This document shows, piece after piece, positions 7,945 through 15,781 of a stretch of 52,717 bases of DNA. How positions within the stretch are numbered: position 1 is the first letter of the stretch; every line of letters starts with the position of its first letter. Under the pieces are notes generated by a model that searched no databases, had not been told where the DNA came from, and worked only from the letters and a program-made list of their open reading frames with translations. Made by a program: the position numbers and the translations under genes. This DNA is from Oscillospiraceae bacterium (GTDB lineage: Bacteria; Bacillota; Clostridia; Oscillospirales; QAMX01). The stretch spans positions 1-52,717 of the forward strand of contig SVMB01000015.1 in assembly GCA_015067675.1 (NCBI GenBank). Reading direction: 5' to 3'.

Positions 7945-8466
7945 ATGCGCCTGTTTCACGTCAGCGAAGATCCCGATATCCGGGTTTTTCACCCGCGCCT
8001 GCCCACCCGCCGCGATCTTGATCCCACGGTCGGACTTGTCTGGACAATTGATGAGCAGCGGCTGCCCAATTTTCTCACGCCCCGCAACTGTCCCCGTGTA
8101 GCCTACCACGCAGGTGCCGACACCTCCGCGGATGACAGGCAGCGCTTCTTCGCCTCCGGCAGCGTCTCCCACGCTGTAGTCATTGAGCACGGCTGGCTGG
8201 ATCCCTTGCGCCGTACCACTTTATATGTATACGAGTTTTCCCCGGAAGATTTTTCGCTGCAGGACGCCGTTGCCGGGTATTACGTTGCCAAAACCACGCA
8301 AATTCCCATCGCAAAGCACACAATCACCGACCTGCCCGGCGAACTCGCCGCACGCGGCGTGGAAATCCGCGTCACGGACAATCTTTGGGACATCGCCGAC
8401 GCCGTGCAGGCATCCACCCTCAACTGGTCCCTGTGCCGCATGGCATATGCCGCACCGCGTCGATGA
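7945..8466 (+). CDS. DUF6886-type protein of unknown function
   Basis: A 173-residue protein started at ATG 7945 behind AAGGAGGG. It opens MRLFHVSEDPDI and has RLPTRRDLDPTVGLVW and FLTPRNCPRVAYH, sequence blocks I associate with the DUF6886 family of small cytoplasmic proteins. The biochemical role is not known to me. It has its own consensus promoter and no operon partner, and lies divergent from the GH5-like gene. No signal peptide or membrane segment is visible. Confidence 0.8.
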   Translation: MRLFHVSEDPDIRVFHPRLPTRRDLDPTVGLVWTIDEQRLPNFLTPRNCPRVAYHAGADTSADDRQRFFASGSVSHAVVIEHGWLDPLRRTTLYVYEFSPEDFSLQDAVAGYYVAKTTQIPIAKHTITDLPGELAARGVEIRVTDNLWDIADAVQASTLNWSLCRMAYAAPRR

Positions 8467-8482
8467 TCTACAGCCTTTTTTC

Positions 8483-8511
8483 TTGACAAACCTGTTCCTG
8501 CGTACTAGACT
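8483..8511 (+). promoter_or_regulatory. Promoter of the glycerophosphodiesterase-like gene
   Basis: TTGACA (8483-8488), 17 bases, TAGACT (8506-8511), followed by a leader with GGAGGG before the ATG at 8563. Confidence 0.65.
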
Positions 8512-8562
8512 ACACTCGTACCGATCCCTTTTCGCAGATTTTTTCAATATGGAGGGTATATC

Positions 8563-9717
8563 ATGAAGAATATGTTCACTTTCAGCGATATTCTGCCCTA
8601 CGGCAGCTTTCAGGACGGCGCTCTGCGCATCACGAAAGACTTCACCCTCGCGCTTGACAATTCAGGTGAAGCCGAATGCATGCTCGTCTCCGCCTATGCG
8701 ATGTTTGAAGGCGAAGCGCTTCCCACCATTCAGTTTGCCATCGTCGTGGACGGTCAGGAGACTGACCTCTACGCTTCCCCGTTCTACACCTTCGGCAAGC
8801 GCGGCGAGTTTACCATGAAGGAATGGCGCATTCCGCCGCTGTTCCGCCCTGACATGAAGGCTTTTATCCGCGTCCTCATCCCCGAAGGCACCGCTTTATA
8901 TCTGTGCAGTATGTCCTCCCGCTTCAGTGCCCACACAAAGGACTGGAACGGCGGTCTGCGCCACAACTCCCACCTCGGTTTTGTCGGCATGGCACCCGGC
9001 AACACCATGCCCGCACTGGAGCTTGCCGCAAAATGCGGCTATCCTGCCTGTATCGTCGTGCCCAAGGTCACCGCCGACGGTGTGCTCGTCTGCATCCACG
9101 ACGATACCATCAACCGTCATGCCCGCGACGCCCAGGGCAATCCTCCCGAAAAGGACATGACCGTCTGGGACTACACCTATGAGGAGCTTCTGAAATGGGA
9201 CTACGGTGTGGCCCGCAATCCCATCTACAAGGGCACGCGGCTGCCGCTGCTTTCGGAGTTCTTTGATCTGTGCGCCCGTACCGGCATGCGTCCCATGTTC
9301 AGCACCCATCCCGGCCTTACCATTCCCCAGTGGGAGCAGGTGGGAGATATGCTGTCAAAGCGCGGGCTGCTGAAATCCTTCCACATCAAGAGCTTCTATC
9401 CCGACGTACTCAAAACCGCCCGGCAGATTTTCGGCACCGCCATCGACGGCTATACCCGCGACAGCAGCTCCTGGAACGATACCCTCATCCCTTCCCTGCT
9501 GGACGCCGGCATCGATCCCCACAAGTCCCGCGTGGGCGTGGAGATTCCCTTCCGCTGTGCCACCGCCGAAACCACCCGCGCCATTCTTGACGCCGGTATG
9601 TTTGCAGCGGTCTATTCCGTGCAGCGCACCACCTCTGAGGAATACCGCCGCCTGATGTCCTACGGTGTTACCGAGTTCACCGAGGATCATCACTGCTCGA
9701 TGGGGCTCAACTGGTAA
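8563..9717 (+). CDS. Glycerophosphodiester phosphodiesterase-like protein with altered active site
   Basis: A 384-residue protein. Residues 1-130 form an extra domain of probable beta structure with no motif I recognise. From about 134 it follows the GDPD TIM barrel: NSHLGF (135-140) for the His-Arg-Gly block, PGNT (145-148) for PENT, and IHDDTINR (178-185) for the second catalytic His. Both candidate catalytic His residues (137 and 179) remain. The metal-binding Glu of PENT is Gly146, and the usual ExD pair is replaced in IVVPKV. Normal GDPD hydrolysis of glycerophosphodiesters is therefore doubtful. It has its own promoter and is monocistronic. Confidence 0.7.
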   Translation: MKNMFTFSDILPYGSFQDGALRITKDFTLALDNSGEAECMLVSAYAMFEGEALPTIQFAIVVDGQETDLYASPFYTFGKRGEFTMKEWRIPPLFRPDMKAFIRVLIPEGTALYLCSMSSRFSAHTKDWNGGLRHNSHLGFVGMAPGNTMPALELAAKCGYPACIVVPKVTADGVLVCIHDDTINRHARDAQGNPPEKDMTVWDYTYEELLKWDYGVARNPIYKGTRLPLLSEFFDLCARTGMRPMFSTHPGLTIPQWEQVGDMLSKRGLLKSFHIKSFYPDVLKTARQIFGTAIDGYTRDSSSWNDTLIPSLLDAGIDPHKSRVGVEIPFRCATAETTRAILDAGMFAAVYSVQRTTSEEYRRLMSYGVTEFTEDHHCSMGLNW

Positions 9718-9748
9718 GAACCGCAGCTAAAACCTTATACAGCAAAAA

Positions 9749-9776
9749 CAGGAGCAGCGCGTATGTGCTGCTCCTG
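9749..9776 (-). terminator. Terminator of the Gfo/Idh/MocA operon
   Basis: A ten-base stem CAGGAGCAGC (9749-9758) with GCTGCTCCTG (9767-9776). Read on the minus strand it is followed by TTTTTGC, so it ends the operon that stops at 9796. It may also serve the convergent gene ending at 9717. Confidence 0.75.
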
Positions 9777-9795
9777 CCCGGTTTTCCGGATAATC

Positions 9796-10845
9796 TTACT
9801 TATGCTCGATCTTAATGGGGAGATTGGAGTCCATGGACTGGTTGCAGGCCATGACGAACTCCAGCGTACGCAGGGCATCGGCGTAGGGAGAGAGAATCTT
9901 TGAGCCGTCGCCGGAAAGCACCGCGTCCACGAAGGTACGGTCGCACAGATCACCGGCCTGACCCTGATCCTTGATGGTGATGACTTCGCCGCCGTCGGCA
10001 CGCATGGCGCCGTCGCCCTTGATGAACTCATTGGCGTTGGGATCGGCAACCTCGGGGGCTTCACCGTAAATCTGCACCTTATTGATGATGTAGTGGTTGA
10101 GGCGGGCATCCTTGGCGCTGAAGGTAATGGTGTTATCGCTGCACTGACCACCCTTGGCATAGCAGCCGGTGGAGACGGTGCCCAGAGCGCCGCTCTCGAA
10201 ACGGATGATGGTGGAGGTCAGGTCATCGGTGTCGTAGCCTTCCACGTCCTTGATGAAGCCGCGGGTACCCATGGTGAACACTTCCACAGGTTCGCCGAGG
10301 ATATAGCGCATCATGTCCAGGTTATGGATGGTCTGCTCGACAATCTGGCCACCGGACAGAGCCTTATTCTTCCACCAATCGGTACCGGGGATACCGCCCA
10401 TACGGAAACAGTTTGCAAAATAAATCTGATTGCGGGCAACAAATGCCTTGGTATCATCCACGATGTTGGAATAACGGCACTGGAAGCCGACAGCGGTGAT
10501 GAGGCCTGCCTTTTCGATCTCGTCGCGGATGCGGCGGGCAAGGTCCAGATCAAGAGCCACAGGCTTTTCCACGAACATCGGGATTCCGCGGCGGATGGTC
10601 TCAAACTCGATCTCACCGTGGCAGTAGGGCGGAATGCAGATAAAGACCATATCCGGCTGGATTTCATCGTACATCTCGCGCCAGTCGGTGAATGCCTTGC
10701 CGGAACCGGCCTTTTCCACGAACGCCTGAGCCTTTTCGGGAATCAGATCGCAGAAACCCGCCAGTTCGATGTCGTCATACTTCAGAAAATGGCCGAGATG
10801 GTAGTTACCGATACCGCCGCAGCCGATCATAGCTAACTTCTTCAT
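9796..10845 (-). CDS. Gfo/Idh/MocA-family NAD(P)-dependent oxidoreductase
   Basis: A 349-residue protein started at ATG 10845 behind AGGAGG. The N-terminal Rossmann fold has GCGGIGNYH (8-16) for dinucleotide binding, and the family's EKP motif appears in FVEKPVALD. The C-terminal beta-sheet domain follows, with GGQIVEQTIHNLD supplying the usual active-site His. These enzymes oxidise or reduce sugars, inositols and their acids. It follows the sugar isomerase by 47 bases, suggesting a two-step sugar or inositol conversion. The exact substrate is unknown. Confidence 0.88.
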   Translation of the reverse strand: MKKLAMIGCGGIGNYHLGHFLKYDDIELAGFCDLIPEKAQAFVEKAGSGKAFTDWREMYDEIQPDMVFICIPPYCHGEIEFETIRRGIPMFVEKPVALDLDLARRIRDEIEKAGLITAVGFQCRYSNIVDDTKAFVARNQIYFANCFRMGGIPGTDWWKNKALSGGQIVEQTIHNLDMMRYILGEPVEVFTMGTRGFIKDVEGYDTDDLTSTIIRFESGALGTVSTGCYAKGGQCSDNTITFSAKDARLNHYIINKVQIYGEAPEVADPNANEFIKGDGAMRADGGEVITIKDQGQAGDLCDRTFVDAVLSGDGSKILSPYADALRTLEFVMACNQSMDSNLPIKIEHK

Positions 10846-10892
10846 ATGTACTTTCCTCCTGATATCCTTATATAACGTACGGATGGGAATAC

Positions 10893-11726
10893 TTACATCG
10901 CGATGATCTCATCGAGCGCGTCGCGGGTGATGCGGTAGAGATAATCCGGCGTCGCGGGCATAGCGGCAAGCTCCGCGGTCAGATAGCCGTCGAAGCCGAT
11001 CTTGCGCAGCGCCGCCACAACCTTATCCCAACGGATCGTGCCTTCCAGCATATTCACAAAGTGACCTGCATTGCCGCCGGTCTTGCGGAAATCCTTGACA
11101 TGGATCTTTACGATACGGCTGCCCAGCACTTCAATCCAGTATTCGGGCATGGAGAAGATAGCCACGTTGCCCACGTCGAAGTAAGCGCCCAGATTCCTGA
11201 TGTTCAGCTCATCAATGAAGCGGGCCATTTCCATCGGAGACATAAAAAAGCCGTTCCAGACGTTTTCCACGCCGACTTTCACGGAAGTCCCCGTGATCAC
11301 GTCCTTCATGGACGCCAGAGACTCCTGGGAGTTGTTCCAGGCCTGCATGATGGAGACTTCCTCTCCAATGCCGCCGGGAACGATCAGCACGCCGTCGGCG
11401 CCGAGTGCCTCGGCGCAGCGAATCTGGGTCTCCATGATGAGACGGGCGCGGTCGCGACCGGCCTGCGTACCTTCACCGAAGGTACGGCCGCCGGCATACT
11501 GGCCGGAGGAAATGCTGGCCACGGGCAGCTCATACTTTTCGCTCAGCGCACGGATGGCGGCAAGCTCCTCTGCGGTGGTATGGATCGTCAGAGAATGAGC
11601 GGAAGGATTATCCTCGCTGTCAACATTGAGCTCAACACCTGCAAAACCTGCAGCTTTCAGGGAACGAAACACCGTTTCAAAATCATGGTCAGCCGGACAG
11701 GACCAGGCATTCAGAGAACTTTTCAT
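10893..11726 (-). CDS. Sugar phosphate isomerase/epimerase (TIM barrel)
   Basis: A 277-residue protein of the xylose isomerase-like barrel family. ATG 11726 is chosen because GGAGGT is seven bases upstream; an ATG three bases earlier is possible. Metal ligands are visible in GVENVWN, YFDVGN, KIHVKDF and TAELA. The overall pattern resembles L-ribulose-5-phosphate 3-epimerase or hydroxypyruvate isomerase relatives. It is first in an operon with the Gfo/Idh/MocA gene and diverges from an AraC regulator, which is likely its controller. It is only distantly similar to the isomerase at 2833. Confidence 0.82.
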   Translation of the reverse strand: MKSSLNAWSCPADHDFETVFRSLKAAGFAGVELNVDSEDNPSAHSLTIHTTAEELAAIRALSEKYELPVASISSGQYAGGRTFGEGTQAGRDRARLIMETQIRCAEALGADGVLIVPGGIGEEVSIMQAWNNSQESLASMKDVITGTSVKVGVENVWNGFFMSPMEMARFIDELNIRNLGAYFDVGNVAIFSMPEYWIEVLGSRIVKIHVKDFRKTGGNAGHFVNMLEGTIRWDKVVAALRKIGFDGYLTAELAAMPATPDYLYRITRDALDEIIAM

Positions 11727-11746
11727 CATTTGCACCTCCATAAGAA

Positions 11747-11776
11747 TTGCTTTTGTCGGCACCTATAGTGTATAAT
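11747..11776 (+). promoter_or_regulatory. Promoter of the AraC gene
   Basis: TTGCTT (11747-11752), 18 bases, perfect TATAAT (11771-11776). The interval to the divergent operon start at 11726 is short, so a regulator bound here could affect both directions. I do not see a clear minus-strand promoter. Confidence 0.5.
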
Positions 11777-11846
11777 AGATTCATGTCGTTTCATATGGAT
11801 GAATACTTTGCAAATATGGACAAATCGACTGGATGGAGGATCCTGC

Positions 11847-12713
11847 ATGAACTGGCCGAATACAAATACGGCAAATATAGGTTACTACCGCGTCGAGGGC
11901 AGCATCTGCAACGAGGAAGACCTGACGCAGAGGCTGCTGGTCAACTGCTGCGGTGTTACGGTTATCTCAAAACCTTTTCGAACCTTCAATCCGCAGGGTC
12001 GTCACGATTTCTATCTGATGCTGCTGCTGGAAGGTGCGCTTGATGCCGTCGCGGACGACACCTCCCTGCATCTTTCCTCCGGCGACGCCGTTATCTATCC
12101 TCCCAATCGTGCCTATGGCTATCAGCTCACGGAACCTGAGCGAATGGTTTACCTGTGGGTACATTTCACCGGGTACGCCGTACCAGCCCTTCTGCAAAAC
12201 TGTCGTCTGGATACCGCGCGGGTATATCATCTCAACGATTCCAAGGAAGCACAGCAGGATTTCGAGGCCATACAGCGTCTTTTTCTCTCCCGTCCGCCGT
12301 TTTTTCTTGAAGAATCCTCCATTCGTCTGGAGCTGCTGTTCACCCACATTGCCCGTGCACTCAACACCCCCGAGCAGCCCCGTCCAGCCGACCGTCTGCA
12401 GACCTCCCTGCGCTATCTCAACCTTCATTACGCCGAAACCCTGCATCTTGAAGAACTGGCCGGCATGGAGTTTTTAAGTCCCAGCCGCTACTCCGCCCTC
12501 TTCCGGCGCGCCACCGGCCTTTCCCCGCAGCAGTACCTGATCCGTCTGCGGCTCAAAGCCGCCCAGGAACTGCTCTCCAACACCGACCTCAGCGTTGCCG
12601 AAGTTGCCCGCTCCGTCGGCTATGACGACGCACTCTACTTCAGCCGTCTCTATCATCGCCATATGGGACAGACTCCCAGTGCCGCGCACAAGCGTCCGCG
12701 CGACGGCCGCTGA
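11847..12713 (+). CDS. AraC-family transcriptional regulator
   Basis: A 288-residue protein started at ATG 11847 because GGAGG lies seven bases upstream. Residues 20-170 form a cupin-like sensor domain (LLLEGALDAV, SSGDAVIYPP). The C-terminal 100 residues hold two helix-turn-helix units (LEELAGMEFLSPSRYSALFRR and VAEVARSVGYDDALYFSRLY). Such proteins usually activate nearby sugar operons on ligand binding. The divergent isomerase-oxidoreductase operon is the natural target. The PHP gene downstream has its own promoter. Confidence 0.9.
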   Translation: MNWPNTNTANIGYYRVEGSICNEEDLTQRLLVNCCGVTVISKPFRTFNPQGRHDFYLMLLLEGALDAVADDTSLHLSSGDAVIYPPNRAYGYQLTEPERMVYLWVHFTGYAVPALLQNCRLDTARVYHLNDSKEAQQDFEAIQRLFLSRPPFFLEESSIRLELLFTHIARALNTPEQPRPADRLQTSLRYLNLHYAETLHLEELAGMEFLSPSRYSALFRRATGLSPQQYLIRLRLKAAQELLSNTDLSVAEVARSVGYDDALYFSRLYHRHMGQTPSAAHKRPRDGR

Positions 12714-12789
12714 CAGTCGCTTTGACTTATTACAAAAATATTGTTCGTTATAAATATTCTCTATCTGTCATTTTTAAATTGAATTCCCG

Positions 12790-12818
12790 TTGCATTTTCC
12801 GCCGAAATCCTGTATGAT
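12790..12818 (+). promoter_or_regulatory. Promoter of the PHP-domain gene
   Basis: TTGCAT (12790-12795), 17 bases, TATGAT (12813-12818). The preceding 70 bases (12720-12789) are AT-rich and show no gene. Confidence 0.55.
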
Positions 12819-12858
12819 ATATAATACATTCTGCATTTTGAACAGAGAGGAAGATACC

Positions 12859-13740
12859 ATGAAACTGTTTTGCGAGAACAAGCCTTTATACAAGGGAAAC
12901 CTTCACACTCACACCAAGCTTTCCGACGGCCGCAAGCCTCCCGAAGAGGTCATCGAGCTGTACAAGTCCAACGGTTACAGCTTCCTGGCAATCACCGATC
13001 ACCGCAAGAAATACCCCAAGGTTGAGTCCGACGATTTCGTCATCATCCCCGCCGGTGAGTATCATCATCAGCCCGGTCACACCGCTTACCACATCGTGGC
13101 TCTTGGTCTGAAGGACGACGTGATCACCGACGATACCACCGAGCCTCAGGAAATCATCAACCGCGTGCGCGCCGCCGGCGGCATGCCCGTCATCGCCCAT
13201 CCCGCCTGGTCCCTGATGACCCCCGACGAGGCCATGGATCTGGAAGGCTGGGAAGCCGTTGAAATCTTCAACGGCATCTCCGAAGGCTATGCCAACCGCG
13301 GCTACTCCATCGAGTTCGTCGATGCCGTCGCCACCCGCGGCTGCCTGCCTCTGCTTCTCTCCTCCGACGACGTCCATTTCTTTGAGCATGACCTGTTCCA
13401 GGGCTGGATTGTGGTGCAGCCTGACGAGTTCACCTCCGACAGCATTCTGGAAGCCATCCGCGCCGGCCGCTTCTATGCTTCCACCGGTCCCGAGATCCAT
13501 CAGCTCACCGTCGAGGACGGCGTGATCTCCGTTGAGACCAGTGAAGCCGAGCGCATCTGCTTCATGTCCAACGTCTGGTATACCGCTACCCGTACTGTCC
13601 GCGGCGAGAACGGTGCCCCCGTCACCAGCGCATCCTACACTCCCGGACCCAAGGATAAGTGGGTCCGCGTTGAAGTCGTTGACAAGAACGGCAAGCGTGC
13701 CTTCTCGAATTTCATCAAATTGGAGAAGACCGAGGGCTGA
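12859..13740 (+). CDS. PHP-domain metal-dependent phosphoesterase
   Basis: A 293-residue protein started at ATG 12859 behind GAGAGGAAG. The first PHP motif is GNLHTHTKLSDG, and later metal ligands appear in ITDHRK, GEYHH, VIAHPAW and SSDDVHFFEHD. PHP proteins use three metals to hydrolyse phosphoesters; stand-alone members of this size act on nucleotides or sugar phosphates. The last 80 residues are beta-rich and lie outside the PHP core. No neighbour explains the substrate. Weak inverted repeats (13730-13767) follow the stop but lack a good T tract. Confidence 0.82.
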   Translation: MKLFCENKPLYKGNLHTHTKLSDGRKPPEEVIELYKSNGYSFLAITDHRKKYPKVESDDFVIIPAGEYHHQPGHTAYHIVALGLKDDVITDDTTEPQEIINRVRAAGGMPVIAHPAWSLMTPDEAMDLEGWEAVEIFNGISEGYANRGYSIEFVDAVATRGCLPLLLSSDDVHFFEHDLFQGWIVVQPDEFTSDSILEAIRAGRFYASTGPEIHQLTVEDGVISVETSEAERICFMSNVWYTATRTVRGENGAPVTSASYTPGPKDKWVRVEVVDKNGKRAFSNFIKLEKTEG

Positions 13741-13769
13741 TTTTCCTCGGAAATATACAATATTTCCTC

Positions 13770-13798
13770 TTGCAAAAATGTTCCGGCCATGGTATAAT
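13770..13798 (+). promoter_or_regulatory. rplS promoter overlapped by a palindrome
   Basis: TTGCAA (13770-13775), 17 bases, perfect TATAAT (13793-13798). The -10 sits inside a perfect inverted repeat: CCATGGTAT (13787-13795), one base, ATACCATGG (13797-13805). Confidence 0.75.
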
Positions 13799-13805
13799 AC
13801 CATGG

Positions 13806-13881
13806 AATGCAAACGGGCAGTCCTCTGCACGCACAGGAAATGGCGGCACGAATGTCCGGAAGGAAGGAAGGATCCTGAATT
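13806..13881 (+). promoter_or_regulatory. 5' leader of rplS, possible ribosomal-protein leader
   Basis: A leader of about 75 bases separates the promoter from rplS. It can form small alternative hairpins, GCAG/CTGC (13817-13820 with 13825-13828) or TCCT/AGGA (13821-13824 with 13835-13838). An L19 leader motif is known in Firmicutes, but I cannot confirm a match by eye. Confidence 0.3.
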
Positions 13882-14220
13882 ATGGATTTACTCAAAGCAA
13901 TTGCTCAGCCCCAGCTCAAAGAGATCCCCGCTATGGGTATCGGCGACACCATCCGCATCCACAACAAGATCAAGGAAGGTAACCGCGAGCGCATCCAGCT
14001 CTTCGAGGGTACCCTGATCGCCCGTAAGCACGGCGGCATCTCCGAGACCATCACCGTTCGCCGTATTTCTTACGGTGTCGGCGTTGAAAAGATGTTCCCG
14101 CTGCACTCTCCCAACATCGCGAAGATCGAAGTTATCAGACGCGCCAAGGTTCGCCGCGCCAAGCTGTACTATCTCCGCGGCAAGGTCGGCAAGGCTGCCA
14201 AGGTCAAGCAGGATATCTAA
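13882..14220 (+). CDS. rplS: 50S ribosomal protein L19
   Basis: A 112-residue basic protein with classic L19 blocks: [31 protein letters not shown] and [15 protein letters not shown]. It is full length for the family. L19 sits at the interface of the large and small ribosomal subunits. It has its own promoter and leader and is followed by a terminator, then lepB, rbgA and rnhB, an order common in Firmicutes. Confidence 0.98.
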   Translation: MDLLKAIAQPQLKEIPAMGIGDTIRIHNKIKEGNRERIQLFEGTLIARKHGGISETITVRRISYGVGVEKMFPLHSPNIAKIEVIRRAKVRRAKLYYLRGKVGKAAKVKQDI

Positions 14221-14234
14221 CCACCGCAACGAAA

Positions 14235-14255
14235 GGGGGACTGTTTCAGTCCCCC
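14235..14255 (+). terminator. rplS terminator
   Basis: A perfect nine-base stem GGGGGACTG (14235-14243) with CAGTCCCCC (14247-14255), a TTT loop and a T-rich tail. Confidence 0.88.
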
Positions 14256-14309
14256 TGTTTGTTTATTCCTGTGCAGTTGTGTACTGTTTCAGGAGACGGG
14301 AGACGCCAT

Positions 14310-14885
14310 ATGAATTCTTCCCCTCAAAAAAAAGGGCACTTTGATTTTAACCGCGAGCTTTTTGACTGGGCGGAATCCCTGGTCACATCGCTGGTCATCA
14401 TCGTGCTGGTATTTGTCTTTGCCTTTCGTCTCATCGGCGTTGCAGGCTCCAGTATGCTGCCCACCCTGCAGGACCGCAATTATCTGATCGTCAGCGATCT
14501 GGGATACACGCCCGAGAGCGGCGACATTGTCGTTGTTACGAAGAAAGGCTTCCTTTATAATCCAAGAACCGGTCACGACGACAGCTTTGTCAAGCGTGTG
14601 ATTGCCACCGAGGGACAAACGGTCGATATCGACTATACCGCCGGTGTTGTCTATGTGGATGGTGAGGCGCTTGATGAGCCTTACACCTACACGCTGACCA
14701 CCCGTCGGGGTGATATGCAGTTTCCCTGCACCGTTCCCGAGGGTCATGTCTTTCTGCTCGGTGACAACCGCAACGGCTCCACCGACAGCCGCTATATAGA
14801 AGTTGGCATGATTGACGAGCGTTATATCGTCGGGCGGGTGCTGTTCCGCATTCTGCCGCTGAATAAAATCGGCCCGGTAAAATAA
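14310..14885 (+). CDS. lepB: Signal peptidase I
   Basis: A 191-residue type I signal peptidase. ATG 14310 is chosen from the GGAG upstream and the normal short cytoplasmic tail. One membrane helix spans about 24-42. The catalytic Ser is S48 in GSSMLPT and the general-base Lys is K95 in SFVKRVI. The late motif GDNRNGSTDSR matches conserved box E. It cleaves signal peptides from exported preproteins at the outer face of the membrane. It begins a run of closely spaced genes reaching the metallophosphoesterase. Confidence 0.95.
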   Translation: MNSSPQKKGHFDFNRELFDWAESLVTSLVIIVLVFVFAFRLIGVAGSSMLPTLQDRNYLIVSDLGYTPESGDIVVVTKKGFLYNPRTGHDDSFVKRVIATEGQTVDIDYTAGVVYVDGEALDEPYTYTLTTRRGDMQFPCTVPEGHVFLLGDNRNGSTDSRYIEVGMIDERYIVGRVLFRILPLNKIGPVK

Positions 14886-14929
14886 AGTCCTGCAGTCGTC
14901 TGCGGACACATGAAGTTGACAGGTACTAT

Positions 14930-15781
14930 ATGCAGATACAATGGTATCCCGGTCATATGACCAAAACGCGGCGTATGCTCGAGACCGTCATCCCTCAGGC
15001 TGACGGCATCTGCGAGATTCTTGACGCCCGTATTCCCGCCGCCAGCCACAATCCCGACATCGACCGTCTCGGCGGCGATCTTCCCCGGCTGGTCGTGCTC
15101 AATCGCGTGGATCAGGCAGATCCCGCGCGCACCGCACTCTGGCGCGCCTACTTCAAATCCCGCGGCATGCACGTTCTGGAAACCGACGCCAAGTCCGGCT
15201 TTGGCACCAAGCTCTTTGCCGATGCCGTGCGCACACTGCTGGCAGAAAAGCTTGCCCGCTATGCCGCCAAGGGACAGACCGGACGCTCCGTGCGCCTGCT
15301 GGTCGTAGGTATCCCCAACGTGGGTAAGTCCTCCCTGATCAATCGTCTGCTGGGACGAAAGGCCGCCAAGGCCGAGGATCGCCCCGGCGTTACCCGTTCC
15401 GGTCAGTGGTTTACACTGACTGACGGTATCGAGCTCTTTGACACCCCCGGTATGCTCTGGCCCAAGATTGAGGATGAGCAGGTCGGTATGCACCTTGCTT
15501 TCACCGGCGCCGTGCGCGACGATATCCTCAACATCGAAGAGCTGGGCGCTGCCCTTATGGAATGTCTGGGGCAGGCAGCTCCCAAGGCGCTGCTGGAGCG
15601 CTATAAGGTAAGCGATGCCTCTGACGGTTATCAGGCGCTTGACACCGCTGCCCGCAGACGCGGTTTCCTCGTTTCCGGTGGTGAAACCGATATCGAGCGT
15701 ATGTCGCGCATCTTACTTGACGAGTTCCGCGGCGGTAAACTGGGACGCGTCACGCTGGAGCTGCCGCCCAGAGCCGAATGA
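14930..15781 (+). CDS. rbgA: Ribosome biogenesis GTPase RbgA (YlqF)
   Basis: A 283-residue circularly permuted GTPase: the G4 motif comes first (NRVD, 58-61, a variant of NKxD), then G1 GIPNVGKS (127-134) and G3 DTPG. The N-terminal WYPGHM block is typical. RbgA matures the 50S subunit late in assembly. The C-terminal part is the usual helical RNA-binding domain. Its stop overlaps the next start by four bases. Arg in place of Lys in G4 is the only oddity. Confidence 0.94.
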   Translation: MQIQWYPGHMTKTRRMLETVIPQADGICEILDARIPAASHNPDIDRLGGDLPRLVVLNRVDQADPARTALWRAYFKSRGMHVLETDAKSGFGTKLFADAVRTLLAEKLARYAAKGQTGRSVRLLVVGIPNVGKSSLINRLLGRKAAKAEDRPGVTRSGQWFTLTDGIELFDTPGMLWPKIEDEQVGMHLAFTGAVRDDILNIEELGAALMECLGQAAPKALLERYKVSDASDGYQALDTAARRRGFLVSGGETDIERMSRILLDEFRGGKLGRVTLELPPRAE

